From the NCBI GenBank assembly GCA_964019055.1, contig OZ025211.1:13218400-13282399 (forward strand): 64,000 bases of DNA, read 5' to 3'. The position numbers and the translations under genes are program-made. This DNA is from Anthopleura xanthogrammica (taxonomy: Eukaryota; Cnidaria; Anthozoa; Actiniaria; Actiniidae). Below are positions 1 through 12,335 of the stretch, piece after piece. The notes below the pieces were generated by a model that searched no databases, was not told the DNA's origin, and saw nothing but the letters and a program-made list of their open reading frames with translations. The first letter of the stretch is position 1. Each line of letters opens with the position of its first letter.

Positions 1-729
1 ATAAGAAATACGGTGCCCCTGCAACTTCTGACTCTTCTTTGTTAACAGCATTGGTAGAAAGTTACGACCAAGCCACACATGCGAACACTCGCATTCAGAT
101 ACTGAGTCTGATGGCTGATAAATTGTTGTTTCAAGATCTAGAGCAAATCATTCCGGGCCTTTCAAGGTACCAATATACCAATATGCTCGTAGACACTGTT
201 TGGAACATGGGGCAGGCGCTGAGATAACTAATGCGGCCGTTAACGTAAGAGAAAGAATAAACCCTGCTCAGCTTGAGCACTTCATTGAATTTATTACAAG
301 TCAACAGGTTCTACAAGACCTTCCCTTTGGTAGAAGAAAGCTGAAGTTGTCTTCTGGTGAATGCCTGGAAATACCAAATGTTATCAGGACGCTCATTCCA
401 TCCCGCCTTGTGAGCTAGTATATCCGAATTTGCCAAGAGACAGGCTTCAGACCACTTGGTAAAAGTACTCTACTAAAAATTGTCTCTGAGAGCTGCGTGG
501 CTTCAGTAAGACGATGTATGCAAGGTCTTGATAATTACTTGGCAGAAGGAACAAAAGCCTTTGATGACCTAAATGTTGTTGTTGATAAACTCTCAGCGGT
601 TGGACTTCCCAAAAGTCAACTTTCATTAAAGAAGCTTTAAAGGAAGGGAAGCAATACTTAAAAGGAGACTACAAGGTAAGCGGGGGAAATTATATATATA
701 TTTTTATTGTTTTAGTTTCAGTTGTTTTT

Positions 730-832
730 CCAGGGGCGGAGCCAGGATTCTTGAAGGAGGGGGCGCAGTAGATATCATGTCATTTGGAAGAGGCTTGCGC
801 ACCCCTTCCACACTCCCCTAGATCCGCCCCGG
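730..832. mobile_element. Small inverted-repeat element (MITE) in intron 1 of the decayed gene
   Basis: About 100 bp bounded by an imperfect inverted repeat: CCAGGGGCGGAGCCAGG on the left and the complement of CCGGGGCGGATCTAGG on the right. It lies inside the 676-872 intron. The GGGGCGGATC-type end resembles non-autonomous hAT-like elements, but no clean 8-bp duplication is visible, so the superfamily is a guess. Confidence 0.55.
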
Positions 833-1061
833 TCTTTGTAAACATGTATTTACATGAAATATTACTTTTTAGGTTCACGTGACCACTGAGTCTTCGATCC
901 CGGATCTTTGTTGTAAGTTTGCCTTAAGTGACGAGGAAAACCCAAAGTAATGTGATCCATCTTGTACTCACAAGCATAACGAGACATGTGATAGGTGTAT
1001 CAGACTTGATCAGGTAAACGCTTTACACTTTCATTTATATTTAGGCTTGAAATACTTGTAA

Positions 1062-1254
1062 GAGACCGGTCATTATTTACAAGGAGGGGGGCTGGTGCAA
1101 ATATAGGAGGGGCAGCATTTTTTATGCTCCGCAAAGGACGGGGCTAAGAGATACAAAGGGTATAATTTGGGGGGGGGGGGAGGGATCACGAAAATTTGTG
1201 CAAGTGAAAATCAAAATGCACCACCCGACTTTCCCGTAAATAATGACTGGTCCC
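1062..1254. mobile_element. Small inverted-repeat element (MITE) in intron 2 of the decayed gene
   Basis: About 190 bp. The left end reads GAGACCGGTCATTATTTAC and the right end is the complement of GGGACCAGTCATTATTTAC, followed inside by further imperfect pairing (GGTGC). A 12-base G run lies inside at about 1169-1180. No coding capacity. It occupies much of the 1014-1353 intron. Confidence 0.6.
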
Positions 1255-3236
1255 GAAAAGCAAGCATCTTGAAGAAAATAATTGCTTAGTGGACAATTTC
1301 TTACTCATTTACTGAGTTGTTTGTTTGTAGCTGACACATATATACGTTTATAGGTGTTAGAGGAAATCGAAAAAGAAGTAAATAAAAAAGAATTGTCCTG
1401 TGATGACGACAGGGATGAAGTAATCTTCCTTTTCTAGAAAGCAAAAGAAGCCATCTATGCTTGAAAGGCTCATCAGCTTCGCTCAATCCATCAAGATCAT
1501 GCTAGAATAAGTGTATTAGACTCTTTGGATTCTTCATCAGGAGTATTTATCGTTCAAGACTTTGCAATCAAATTTATACCCGCACAGTATAGGGAAGCTC
1601 AGAGTGATTTCTTTGGAAAAAGAGGCATATCGTGGCACGTATCCGTATGTCATACGAAAATTAACGGGAGGATCGAAACACAGACCCTCATTCATATCCT
1701 AAAATCTGGCATTCAGGACAGCGAGACTATTGTCTTGATCATGGAGCACGTCCTTCGTTCTTTAAAAAAGCAACACCCGGAGATAACCACAGCATTCTTC
1801 CGACAAGACAATGCCGGGTGCTATCACATTCTTTCCAGCAATATCATTTCGAAACGCACAGGGATTCTAGTTAGTCAAATTGACTTTTCTGACCCTCAAG
1901 GTGGAAAGGGTTCCTGTGATAGGAAGGCTGCCCAGGTAAAAGCCCATGTAAAAAGTTTTATCAATGAAGGTCATTCTGTCACTACATCAAATGAGCTAAA
2001 ACAAGCTATAGAAGAGGTGGCATTCCAGGAGTAAGAGCGGCAGTCGTGGAGGTACAAAAGAAGTACCAAGAGAGCCCCAAGATAGAGGGCATCAGCACTC
2101 TTAACAACTTTTCATTTAGCAAACGTGGATTCAAAGCTTTCAGAGCCTATGGTGATGGTTCAGGGAAGTTTTTCTCATGGAGTACTGCTTTTGAAACAGG
2201 TAGAGTCAGGCATATGAGAATATTTATTATAATTAAGTTCATTAATCTTTATACTGTATTCATTTGCTTCTTTTTTAGTACCAGGAAGCGAGGATTTTTG
2301 CTGGTTTGCAGAAGAAGAATCATTTGGTCCGGGTGATTTTGCTCCAGTCTTTCAAAGAGGACAAAAGGTGGAGTTTCGAATTCCAGATGTTGGTGGAGAA
2401 GATGAAAGGATGACAAACGAGATGCGTCTGATACAAGTTCTAATGAAGAAAGCAGTGAAGATGCTACAGAATTCCAAAGACAAAAGATATTTCCCTGTCC
2501 TGAAGAAGGATGCACAAAAACCTTTGTTAAATATTCGGCCATGGAACGACACTGTGAGTATGGTACTAATTCTAGAGCACTGGAAAAGCTGACACTCCAG
2601 GACAAAGTAAAGATAAGTTATGCAGAACACTTGCAAGAAATCAAGAGCAATGCGCCACCTAGTCTCAATCCAAGGGCCAGTACTATAAAGCAATCCGTGC
2701 GCACAAATTCTTTGAAGATGGGCTGGGCTTTAAAATCAAACCCAAAGAAATCAAGGTTTAGTGAAAAACAGAAATCGTTTCTTGAAAAGAAGTTTTTACA
2801 GGGTGAACAATCGGGAAGCAAGAGCAACCTGGAGGAAGTAGCTAGTGAGATGAGGAAAGTTCGGGGAGACAATGACAAACGCTGGTTTTCCATTGATGAG
2901 TTCCTATCAGTTCAACAGATTTCCTCGTACTTCTCTCGCTTTGCCGCCAAAAGGAAAAAGATGACAGAATCAGAATACGCATCAGCTGTACAGAGCAACC
3001 GCCTTCTCGAGCTACAAAAAGAAATCATAGCTTCCCTCGACAAAAAGCCAAACCATCCAATTATCTTCCAGGAAATGAATCTGTGTCAGATCACGACTGA
3101 TGAACTGTCAGCAGTGCGACTAAGTACGTTAAAGAACATCTGTGAAGAGCACAATATTCAGGTCTCAGGAAGAAGAAAACCTCCGTACGTCGAGTGCATT
3201 GTTGGTCTCGTGGCGTCTTGTGAATGTCAAAAATAA

Positions 3237-5099
3237 GAGCCTGTAAAAGGTTCAAAAAGTTTGGTTATTGACTCAAGATAAACAATTCCCCACCAACTTG
3301 GGGCTAAGATTTAATAATTTCTGCCAGTTAAAACTTTATAAATCAAAAAAAGTAAATGCTTTCCTTTATATACATACTAGTTATACAATGGGTTTTCGTG
3401 GCATACCGTGGAATATCCCACAAGTCACTTGTAGTTTCTAGTATACACTTGAGCCTTTAGGCTATTATTGGGGCTGCCATATTCTTATAAAACGCCCTAT
3501 GTATTAGTAACAGTGTTCAGTATACAGTACATCCAAAATTATTATTAGGGAACCCTCCGCCATCCCCCCCCCCCCCCCCTCCCCCAGGCCCCTACCCCTG
3601 TTGCGGGCCTGAAAATGTAATGAATTTGTCCTCTAATGGTAATTTCAAATTTTATTTCCGGTACTACTCTTACTGATATAAAGTTGTCATAATCTGATAG
3701 AAAATCGAAACGAGCTTATTTAGTTCGAGAACAAAGATGTTTAAACTTATTTAGTTTAATGACAAACTTGTAAAAAACAATAAGTTCGATTGATAAAGTG
3801 CAGCACACAAATAAATTGAAATTATAAAACAATAGTCCAACATGATTTCACTTACCTGCACGACAGAGTAATCAATCGGCTTCATTGGCAATGTCAGTAC
3901 ATTTACTAAGGCCTTATGTTTGCAGGTGTCTTGAAATATCCCTATTGCAATTCGGATTTCCAAAGCAACATGAATCCATTGTAAAGGAGTGCACAAAATA
4001 TGTCTCATTCATTGTGGTAAAATTAGCTTCCATACTTCCGGTCAGCGGTTGACCAATGACAACAACACTGAGGTAATTCAAGGACATTTTCCTTTCAAAT
4101 ACTCTTAAAATGAGCAGATTTCGTATTACCTTTAAAAGTATAGCATTCATGTTAAACAATAGCTTACAGGTAAGTCTGCCACAAAATACAGGAGTTTTGA
4201 AGCTCTAAGAAACTATAAATGCTGTATTATCGAACGAGAATTGATCGATGATTTGTGCATTCTGTTGAAATTCCTTTATAGAACCACATTATTATTTCAG
4301 TATCAGTTTTATTCCACTATAAAACGATTAGTTAATCAGTGGGAACATTACTACAGAGAAACAAAATTCTGTTGTAGTAGTCCATTGGAGGCTTTTCTGT
4401 CTTGTGTAGATCTTTTAGCTTGTTCTTTATCAACATTTAAAAGTTTTACTTCCATTTCAGCTCTTTATGACCAAGATAGCTCGTAATAATGCTTATTGAG
4501 TTTCCAAGACACATTTCCTTGTGAAAATCTGGAAAGTTGAGCATTACAAAAGACACGATTAATTGATAAAAGTAAGTTGAAAATGACCAAAATTGCAAAT
4601 AAGGCGTTGTTTACTTTGTAAAAAAAATTAAATTGCCGTGTTTGTATACTAGAACTTTAATTACTTCGTAAAAATGTGTTTTTTAGGTATTAACCTTTTA
4701 CCTTTAATACGTATTTAGTTTATTGCATCTCTTTCGTGCTAATAGTCGAAGCTTAGTTATAGTCAAATTTAGGACATTTTGAATTTTAGGCCTTGTGATT
4801 TGACTGACCACGGACAAGCGAAGATTGTGCCCGCAGAGATTTTGCATGATTTGGTAACTTCAATGTCTTAGGAAACATCCTACCAAGTTTCTAAACTAGA
4901 ACTGCACTACTTTTGGAGAACGACCAAAAAACATTTTGATCATTTTAGCTTTTCGCTAAAACAAATGATACACCTGTTACTTGAAGGCACTAATATTTCA
5001 TGTACAAAATAATAAAATAACAGCAAATGGTACTTTTCTAAACTAGAAGAGATGCTTTATAAGTGATGAACGTTTTAGGGATATTAAGTGTATTGCGTA
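3237..5099. other. Intergenic stretch, no recognisable gene
   Basis: AT-rich sequence with a 16-base C run around 3564-3579. I see no spliced frame with coding character and no paired inverted repeats here. Short open frames look random. Confidence 0.5.
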
Positions 5100-8000
5100 T
5101 AGTCAGGTGGCTTAGCAATTTGATCGTGACACAAGTGATACAAGCATGAAATTTCGCACATAAATTGCTTTTACCTTACTAATCAATATTAGAAGGGGTG
5201 CCCAAGTCAAACTGGCCAGGGGTCTGGTTAAGGGGGATTTTAAAATTTGACCAAAATCAAGATTTGGGCTACCTGTGGTGTAAATATGTTTTACCGCTCT
5301 GGTTGCTCATATTGATTTTTGATCCAGCAAAACTGAAGTGCCATTTGCTTATAAGTGCCTCTTATACATTACCAATCCGTCTGCTTCGAAAAAGCCACCA
5401 TTAAACATAAGATATTAAAGGAAAACTGAAAAAGACTTGGACCCATGCCCCGCTCGGTCTTCCAAGATGGCGGCTTCCATGCTAGTCTAGTCTAACTGTA
5501 AGTATCCAAGAAAACTGAGCAGAAATCGCCGGAAAAAGGCAAGATACCCTAGAAAACTTGAAGAGAAAGTAAAACAGATATGTTTTGTTATTGACTGGAT
5601 TGGTTTAACAATATTTTATTAGTAAGAATCATGGTTTATGAGGACTCGAGTCTGTGATTATCATCATCATGGCTATACATCATCGGTAAGTATCAGATGC
5701 AATCGTCTTTCAGAGATTTCCTTGTACTCCCCTTATGTCTTTAGACCTTTTCTACATACATTATGTTATTCTTTTACAGGTAGGACTAGAGGGAGTCTAA
5801 AGTGCCATTTTGCTGTCATATTTAGCTTAGTCTAACGTATTGGTAAGTACAAAAATCAGTGCAAAAACCTTTAGCATTTATAATATCATTTTCATAATTT
5901 GCCTACTAGCAGAAAACATATTTAAAATAAAAATGATATATAAAAATGATATACGTTGAAGCTAAAAGTGAGCATTTGTTGTTCTTCTAGAACATGGAAT
6001 GCCATGTCATTTGATTGGAAGAAGTGCATAATTTGCCAAGAGTCGACCAATGAGGTTCTAAAGTGCCCCTTGAATGGAAATGGTTCCCCTGAAAGTAACC
6101 GCCAAGCTTATGCGGCTTTTCTTGAGAACGTTGGCACCTTTCGGGAAGCAAATCTTTCACCTGTAACGCTTCAATTGGGTAATGATGTGAATATGGAATG
6201 TCTTTGTCGGAATCAGGCCTCTTGGCATAAGTCTTGCCGTCTCAAGTTCAGTCTTTCCAAGTTAAAGAAAGCTCAGGAGCGTGTTAATCGAAAGCGAGAT
6301 ACCATACCAGCGGCGGATGAAACACCCATTGCAAAATGTAGGAAACATCAATTTGTCAATGAAGAGCGCATGGAGTGTCTATTTTGCAGAAAAGAAGGAG
6401 ACGGGAATGGTAGGCTTCAGTGTTTTTCAGCGTTAGAAACTGACAGAAACGTTCGACAGATGGCCCTTGAACTTGGAAACTTTGAATTAATGGGACGCAG
6501 TTAGGGTGTTTATTCCTCATATACAGCAGCAGCTACAAACATGCAAACGGCTCGACGTTGTTTGGGACACCTACCTCAAAGACAGCTTAAAGAATGCCAC
6601 GCGCGAACATCGAGGGCAAGCGGAATCCGGAGGAAAGTTGCCGGTCAGACGAAGATTCCAAAGAATTGGTTGATGTTTCTCCGCGAGCCTGACAACAAGT
6701 CTGAGCTTTTTTCATACCTGACATCCATGGTGTCAGCTTTCGTGTGGCCTATCAACAAAGCACTATACATAACATCTGGTAAGTGATCGGTTATAGTGAA
6801 TTCACACTTTGCAGTCAACATACAAGTAAGCAAAACACGGCCTCGACAAGCTCTTACTACTGCAATAACATTGTGATTAAGTTGCCAATAACATACAATC
6901 TTAAATTTTGTTATTTGCTTAGCCACAATATTTCAACCGAAATAAAAAAGCGTGTTCATTTGGTTTATTTTCTTGTTTGTTTTGAAGGGCGATAGTAGAA
7001 GTCTTGTGTCGGGGCAGATGTTACCTGCGGCAAGCATGATCCACATACATTGGGTCATCACTTTAAATACTTATTTTCTCCTTTTTTTAGGAACGTCTGT
7101 GGTATCGCTTGGTTCCGAACCCATGGGCCAGTGCAACCATGAAGAAGCGGATACCCGCATTGTTGTACATGTGCGTCACGCTTTGGAAAGGGGGGCCGAG
7201 TCTATTCTAGTCAGGACTGTTGACACTGACGTAATAGTTATCCTTGTTGGAAAGCTCCATGACCTCCTGGCCTACATCAGCCTAGCGATCAGCATCAACT
7301 CAGAGAGTTTCAAGAGCCTAGAAAGAATGACAATCATAATGTATGACAAGTCAAGTCCTTTAGAGTCAATCAATGAGGCTAGAATGAGTCTATTCACAAA
7401 GCGAAACAGAGACCTTGACAATGTTCCTCCAACACAGGTAAAGTATGATGTTAGCTATAGAATTATTAAAAATACAGCTGTTTTTTCACAATCGTCATCG
7501 TTATTAGTGTTGTTCTTAATTCACTTATCTATTTATTTCTTGCTCGTTCATCTGTTGTTAATTGATTTATTTGATTTTTTTTATACAAGGATGCACTTCT
7601 TCAACATGCTCGAAGGGCAGTATACCAGGCAGGCATTTGGACGTCATCAGACGTAGCATTACAGAATGTTCCTTCCCCGTCAGATTACTCCTGGTTCAAA
7701 GCAGAAAATGGGCAGTGGCATCCAGTTTGGATGACCATCCCTAAAGTGTCTGCAGTGTGCAGGGAGTTAATCAAGTGCACTTGCAAACTGCGCTGCTCAC
7801 GATGCAAGTGTGTTAAAGAAAAACTGAAGTGCACGCCGTTGTGTAAATGTTTATGTCCTGAGAGCAGATCCTAAATCAAAAGGGGGCATTCATAAGGTTT
7901 TGATAAGGCACATAGAGCATTCAAATATACGATAGCATATGAAAGAGGTACCGCGAATTTCTTAGCACTTTGGTAGCTTTTATTGCCCCGAATTGTTTTT

Positions 8001-8367
8001 AAACACATTATGACCGAGTGGAGATTGGGTACTAGTTATGCTATCTAGCTTCTCATAGTTGCCTTCTATAAGCAAACAATGCAATGTCGTGTACAAAAGG
8101 TTTATAGTTAAAGATAAGAACGATATAGGACGATATTTGTGATTGTTAAGGAGCGAAAACCATTTGTTAAATAACAAACCACAGGTAGCCCAAATCTTGA
8201 TTTTGGTCAAATTTTAAAATCCCCCTTAACCAGACCCCTGGCCAGTTTGACTTGGGCACCCCTTCTAATATTGATCAGTAGGGTAAAAGCAATTTATGTG
8301 CGAAATTTCATGCTTGTATCACTTGTGTCACGATCGAGGCCAAATTCTGTGATAAGCCACCTGACTA
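5100..8367 (+). mobile_element. DNA transposon with ~190-bp inverted repeats and 3-bp GTA duplication
   Basis: The left end (5100-5280) and right end (8180-8367, complemented) are near-identical over about 190 bp. They share TAGTCAGGTGGCTTA at the tip and AGAAGGGGTGCCCAAGTC further in. GTA flanks both sides (5097-5099 and 8368-8370). A shorter reading (TA duplication, tip GTCAGG) also fits this copy alone, but the second family member (12336-14653) is better explained by a 3-bp duplication. The element carries the decayed CXC-tailed gene at 5991-7874. The short duplication is compatible with superfamilies such as Academ, but I cannot assign one. Confidence 0.85.
5991..7874 (+). pseudogene. 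Decayed transposon gene: N-terminal Cys zinc motif, PIN-like segment, C-terminal CXC tail
   Basis: The exon beginning after an acceptor at 5990 starts with ATG at 6004 and encodes a zinc-type motif (KKCIICQ, later QASWHKSCRLKF and MECLFC). After an internal loss near 6504 and a frameshift near 6655, a conserved stretch ends at a donor near 6780. The next exon (7092-7437) has CNHEEADTRIVVHVRHA and VDTDVIVILVG, an acidic pattern I associate with a PIN/nuclease-like domain in this uncharacterised family. The last exon (7592-7874) ends in a Cys-rich tail (CTCKLRCSRCKC, CTPLCKCLC) like tesmin/TSO1 CXC repeats. It lies between the inverted repeats, so it is the element's own gene. The central part of the usual protein is missing. 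Function as transposase is inferred from position only. Confidence 0.7.
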
Positions 8368-8370
8368 GTA

Positions 8371-10222
8371 GGAGAAACACACCATTGAATTTTACATTCA
8401 AACGGGTCTAATTTACTTTAAAAATTGTAAATTAAGGTATCAGAAACAACTTGTCGTTTCCATGGCAACAGTATATTTGATGACCAAATGTTTGTTTTTT
8501 CATGCATCCCATATAATGGCCTGCTTCCACACAAAATTTGAAGGTTGGTGAGGGATTTTCATTTCCCACCTTGCTTGACTCTTACAGAGACCTACTCTTA
8601 ATTTGTAAGTGTCACGAAACTGGTACTGTCACGAAACTGGGCAACATACTGTAATGTAAAGAAAATATCAGTGTTTCTTTTGTTACATGTAAACAATGTA
8701 TAACAGAGCAATTTCTGAATTCGGTTTTTGAGATATCCAAATAATCAAGGTCGAGGAAAGTTTTTAGCGACGGCTATTTAATATTTCGGAAAAAGAAGAG
8801 AACCGAAAGAAAGCCAAACAATCAACTTCGGAATGCATGTTTGGGCGATCTTTTTAAAGAACGTGTTTGTCAAGGAGAAGCCATTTTTGCCCTGCATTCG
8901 AAAACTAGGCATTAAAGTTGCTTATTCTCAAAGAAACAACTTAAGATTAGTACTGACGGAAGCTAGATAGTTAAATTTCATTCTACAACTGTTTAATGTT
9001 CAGGAAGTTTTATATTTGCAAGAATTTTAGATGAATAATATTGAGTCCGTTTTAAGATTAGGTGCCCAGTTTCGTGACACGCAAACACCAGTGATTACAA
9101 AAGTGTGACTACACTGACAATAAATAATTATAAACAAAACTATAGTCGCAAATTGTTTCAAAACACACATGTTATGAATTCTGCAAATATTCACAGTTAC
9201 AATGTAATTTTTAATCAAATAAACAGATTTACAAGCTCTTCTTTCTCAAGTGATCTTGCAAATTAATTAAATTTTCAACTCCCCGTTGTATCATATTCCG
9301 CCATTTTAAAAATTTAACAAGGAACACTTCAAATTTCACAACAAAATAAAGTTAAAGGTAAGAAAATATGTTTTTGATTTGTTTTATCGAATTTTGTTGT
9401 GAATTACTTTGAAAACAATGCATTTTTACAACGTGTCATGAAACTGGCCCAGCTGCCATGAAACAGAATTATCTTTTTCCGTAGAGAAGATATAGTATTC
9501 ACAACCTGAAGTGTCACGAAACTTGGCAACATACTGTATCTAAAATTTGTTTAAAATTGGCTGAGCACTAATTCCTCATTCCAGGAAAGCAAACTTTAAG
9601 AATTATTTTTTTTAAAGTCGGAATCAGCTATCTGCAGTTAGTTAAATTTAAAGTTTTATATTTATATAATAATCAACTGTTAATAATATACAATGAGTAT
9701 TGTTTTGTTAAAGTCTATAGAGTATATAAACCAACGCATGAGGAATCTTGTTTTCTATTCATTAGTTCAAAAATGCACTATTTACTTAGTGCGCTTTTAC
9801 ATTTCTAGTATTTTTATTTGGTTGTTGTTTTTTGTTCATGTCTAGTGAAGAATCACCAGGCTGTCTTGGATTGCGATTTTGATTTTGTTAACTCATTAAA
9901 ATTCCCAAGGAGCCTCAGGGCTAAAATAACAAAGACATAACACTGGGGTCATCGCCATCTCCGGGTTTCCAAATAGGATGACTATAAAGAACTGTAAACT
10001 TGGGGAGAACTTTGTTACTTTAGCTTGTCACTATCGCGACATGATTCAAAACCGTTTCAAATGTTTGTTGCGTAGGGTAGTTACATATTAACCGACCAAC
10101 ACAGGGTTCCCAAAGTACTTGTTACTTTTTATCGAATATCGATTTTAGCGAGCAAGGTCATTTAGCTTGTATTTTTGGCACTAGCCTTTTAGTGCAATAT
10201 ATTTTTCACTCAAGTTATTTAG
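8371..10222. repeat. Gene-free stretch with dispersed TGTCACGAAACTGG motif copies
   Basis: No coding sequence recognised. The motif TGTCACGAAACTGG occurs at 8610 and 8627 in direct orientation, inverted at 9065-9080, with a one-base variant at 9434 and again at 9512. Two copies (8627 and 9512) continue with GGCAACATACTGTA. The clustering exceeds chance for a 14-mer; identity of the repeat is unknown. Confidence 0.5.
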
Positions 10223-10768
10223 AAAACTGGCTTCTTGTGGCTTTGCAAAGCTTGTTGGGGTAAGTGTGGCTCTAGCTCAGATAACCCGGCAAATGTGGAG
10301 TGTGTGGTTCTTGGAACCTGTGCTGAAGACATTCAAGGTCATCTGTACTCCTATTTTGTTTATGGCAAGCCAAATTTAGACAGTGAAGCAAAGCTGATAC
10401 TCGCCCAAGCAGGTAAAGTCGTGTTTTCTATTATTTTATTTGCATCTGTACGATTACTGAACAAAGACTTGTATTGTTTATATGTATTGTACTGTACTTA
10501 TTTATGATTATGATTATAAATTAATGATGACCATCAGCATTAAGGATATGGCTATGAGATTGATTATTATTGTTACTGTTGTTCCTCAGGGTTGTTTGAC
10601 ACATATATTCCTGAATGTGTGTATGAACCTGGGTATTGTTATTGTGGTTTAGCCAAAGATGATCGCATTTTTTGCAATTCTAAGTTTATGGAGGAAATAG
10701 ATGCATCAGCACGTAAAGGCAAATTAACGCAAATAGCAAGCACAGTTTTAGACGACAATGAACTTTAG
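10223..10768 (+). CDS. Two 3' exons of an unidentified gene
   Basis: Exon 10223-10412 follows an acceptor (TTATTTAG) and ends at GTAAAG. Exon 10590-10768 follows TTCCTCAG and ends at TAG. The splice phase matches (one base plus two, giving Gly), and no stop lies in the joined 122-codon frame. The product is Cys-rich (LCKACWGKCGSSS, ECVYEPGYCYCG) with an acidic C-terminus (STVLDDNEL). I do not recognise the family. Upstream exons are not visible in the 1.8 kb between this and the transposon at 5100-8367, so the 5' part may be lost or separated by a long intron. The unknown minus-strand gene ending at 11722 is convergent with it. It could be a host gene or a transposon relic. Confidence 0.5.
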
Positions 10769-11721
10769 ATAGAGTAGTTTGTTTTGCAATGATCGAGGTA
10801 TTTTAAGTTATTACCTTTTTAAGATTTTTAAATTAATTTATGCATTTTATGCAAATATCAAGAGACTCTTATTTTTCATTTTTTGGCGGCAAATCATTTC
10901 AATATCACTGCATTTTTACTTGGGTATAAAGGGTCCTAACCAAGGAGTAAGAAAGTAAATTTACTCATCAATCATTGTGGACTATACAAAGCTACCAGAA
11001 TCCAGCAATGTTGATTCATATATGCCTTTCTGACAACATTTTTATGACATTGTTACCTCAATAATTTTATTTATTTTGAATCAGTCTTTAAAAATTCATT
11101 CATAATTAATAAGCATTATATACAAAGTGTGCCAATGATGCCTTTATGAGGTATAAAGGTCCATGCATGTAACCATATACTTGATTGGATTTTAAAATGC
11201 TCATTAATTATTGATGAGATTTTAAAGTATGATTTAACAACAAGCTTGGTCTTTGGGTTTAAAACCAATGGTTTAAGTAAACAATGAACTTTGTTCTGTT
11301 TTCTACTATAGATTTAGTGTTTGCACTCCAAAGAGTTTAAACTAACGTATTTTCAAGCTTATATTTAAATGAGGCATTTGAAAAATAAATGTATTTAAAA
11401 ATCATAATTATTGTGTATTAATTTTTTGTATTATTCTACCTGCTGAGACCTACTGTAGTGAAAACACCCACCCTATATTCCTAGAAGTCTCCATTTCGCT
11501 GCTGTTTTATTTTTTAATGAATTAGAATTTAGTGTTTTCACTCCAGTAAAATGACTTGATTTTTTACAAGGAGGTAAATAAGCATATGCAAACACAGATA
11601 GTCAACTCATAAATGTACATTAGAGTGTACAACATTTAATAATCAAAACTGCTGAACATGAACTTACAAATATTATATATCCTGCTAATTATTAATTCAA
11701 AATATACTGCCAATAAAACTT
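10769..11721. other. AT-rich gap between two convergent unknown genes
   Basis: No gene or paired repeat recognised; it presumably holds the 3' regions of both neighbours. Confidence 0.4.
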
Positions 11722-12335
11722 CTAAAACAATGGACTTTCAAAAGCCAACATAGAAGTATAAACCACTGTTAGTATCAATAGTAAAAAGCTCAATGTTGTT
11801 GGACTCCACATGCATTCATATCCAAAGTGACACTTCACTTTTAAAGTTTGCCAAGTGTAGTTATAAGATATTATAACGGGCTTGTCCCTATTGACAACAA
11901 GTTTTGCAATTCCATGGTGAGCAAAACTCCGCTGAATATATTGTTCCAGATTCACTGGCACAGCTTTCTTTAGAAGAAACTTGAGTTTCTTTAAGTGGGT
12001 AATGCATATCGTTGTCCTCTTTGTTGTCTTTTTTTCGATGCTTGTTTGATATGAATTTGAGTTAACAATCTTAAGAACCATCTCAAAAATATATTCATCG
12101 ACATCCCTGGAGAACTCAATTGTCCATGGATTTCTTTTCAAGCGCTTTGTACGTAAACAATGATACATTCGCACCAAGGAGTCAGCTCTCTTTGAACAAT
12201 AGCATAAACCAGAACAACTTTCCCTTTAACTTTTTCAGATTCACGAACACTCAAGTTTTTGTGAGTTACATCCGGAACTAAACTTATCAGGCGATCAAAG
12301 ACATAGCTACAGGGCAAGTATTTTTCATCCCCTAT

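Larger units (their letters stand above)
1..3236 (+). pseudogene. Decayed spliced gene with RNase-H-like transposase-type core
   Basis: Exons inferred from GT-AG borders: start of window to 675, 873-1013, 1354-2199, 2279-3236. Exon 2 is Cys-rich (two CxxC-like pairs). Exon 3 carries a core with VQDFAIKF, QSDFFGKRG, FRQDNAGCYH and DPQGGKGSCDRKAA. Its spacing of acidic residues resembles a DDE/RNase-H fold, but that is inference. Exon 4 has an acidic Ser/Asp/Glu stretch, a C2H2/C2HC-like finger near 2495-2560 (CPEEGC, then H/C) and a basic C-terminal region with a homeodomain-like or HTH-like look (SEKQKSFLEKKF, QQISSYFSRFAAKRKK). Frameshifts near 200, 630, 2015 and 2400 and stops near 416, 948, 1435 and 1456 kill the frame. 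I know this architecture as a repeated uncharacterised cnidarian family; function is not established. The 5' end lies outside the window. Confidence 0.7.

Noticed and set aside
3751..4159. Minus-strand open frames
   Set aside because: Composition is random, with no splice-compatible extension or recognisable motif.
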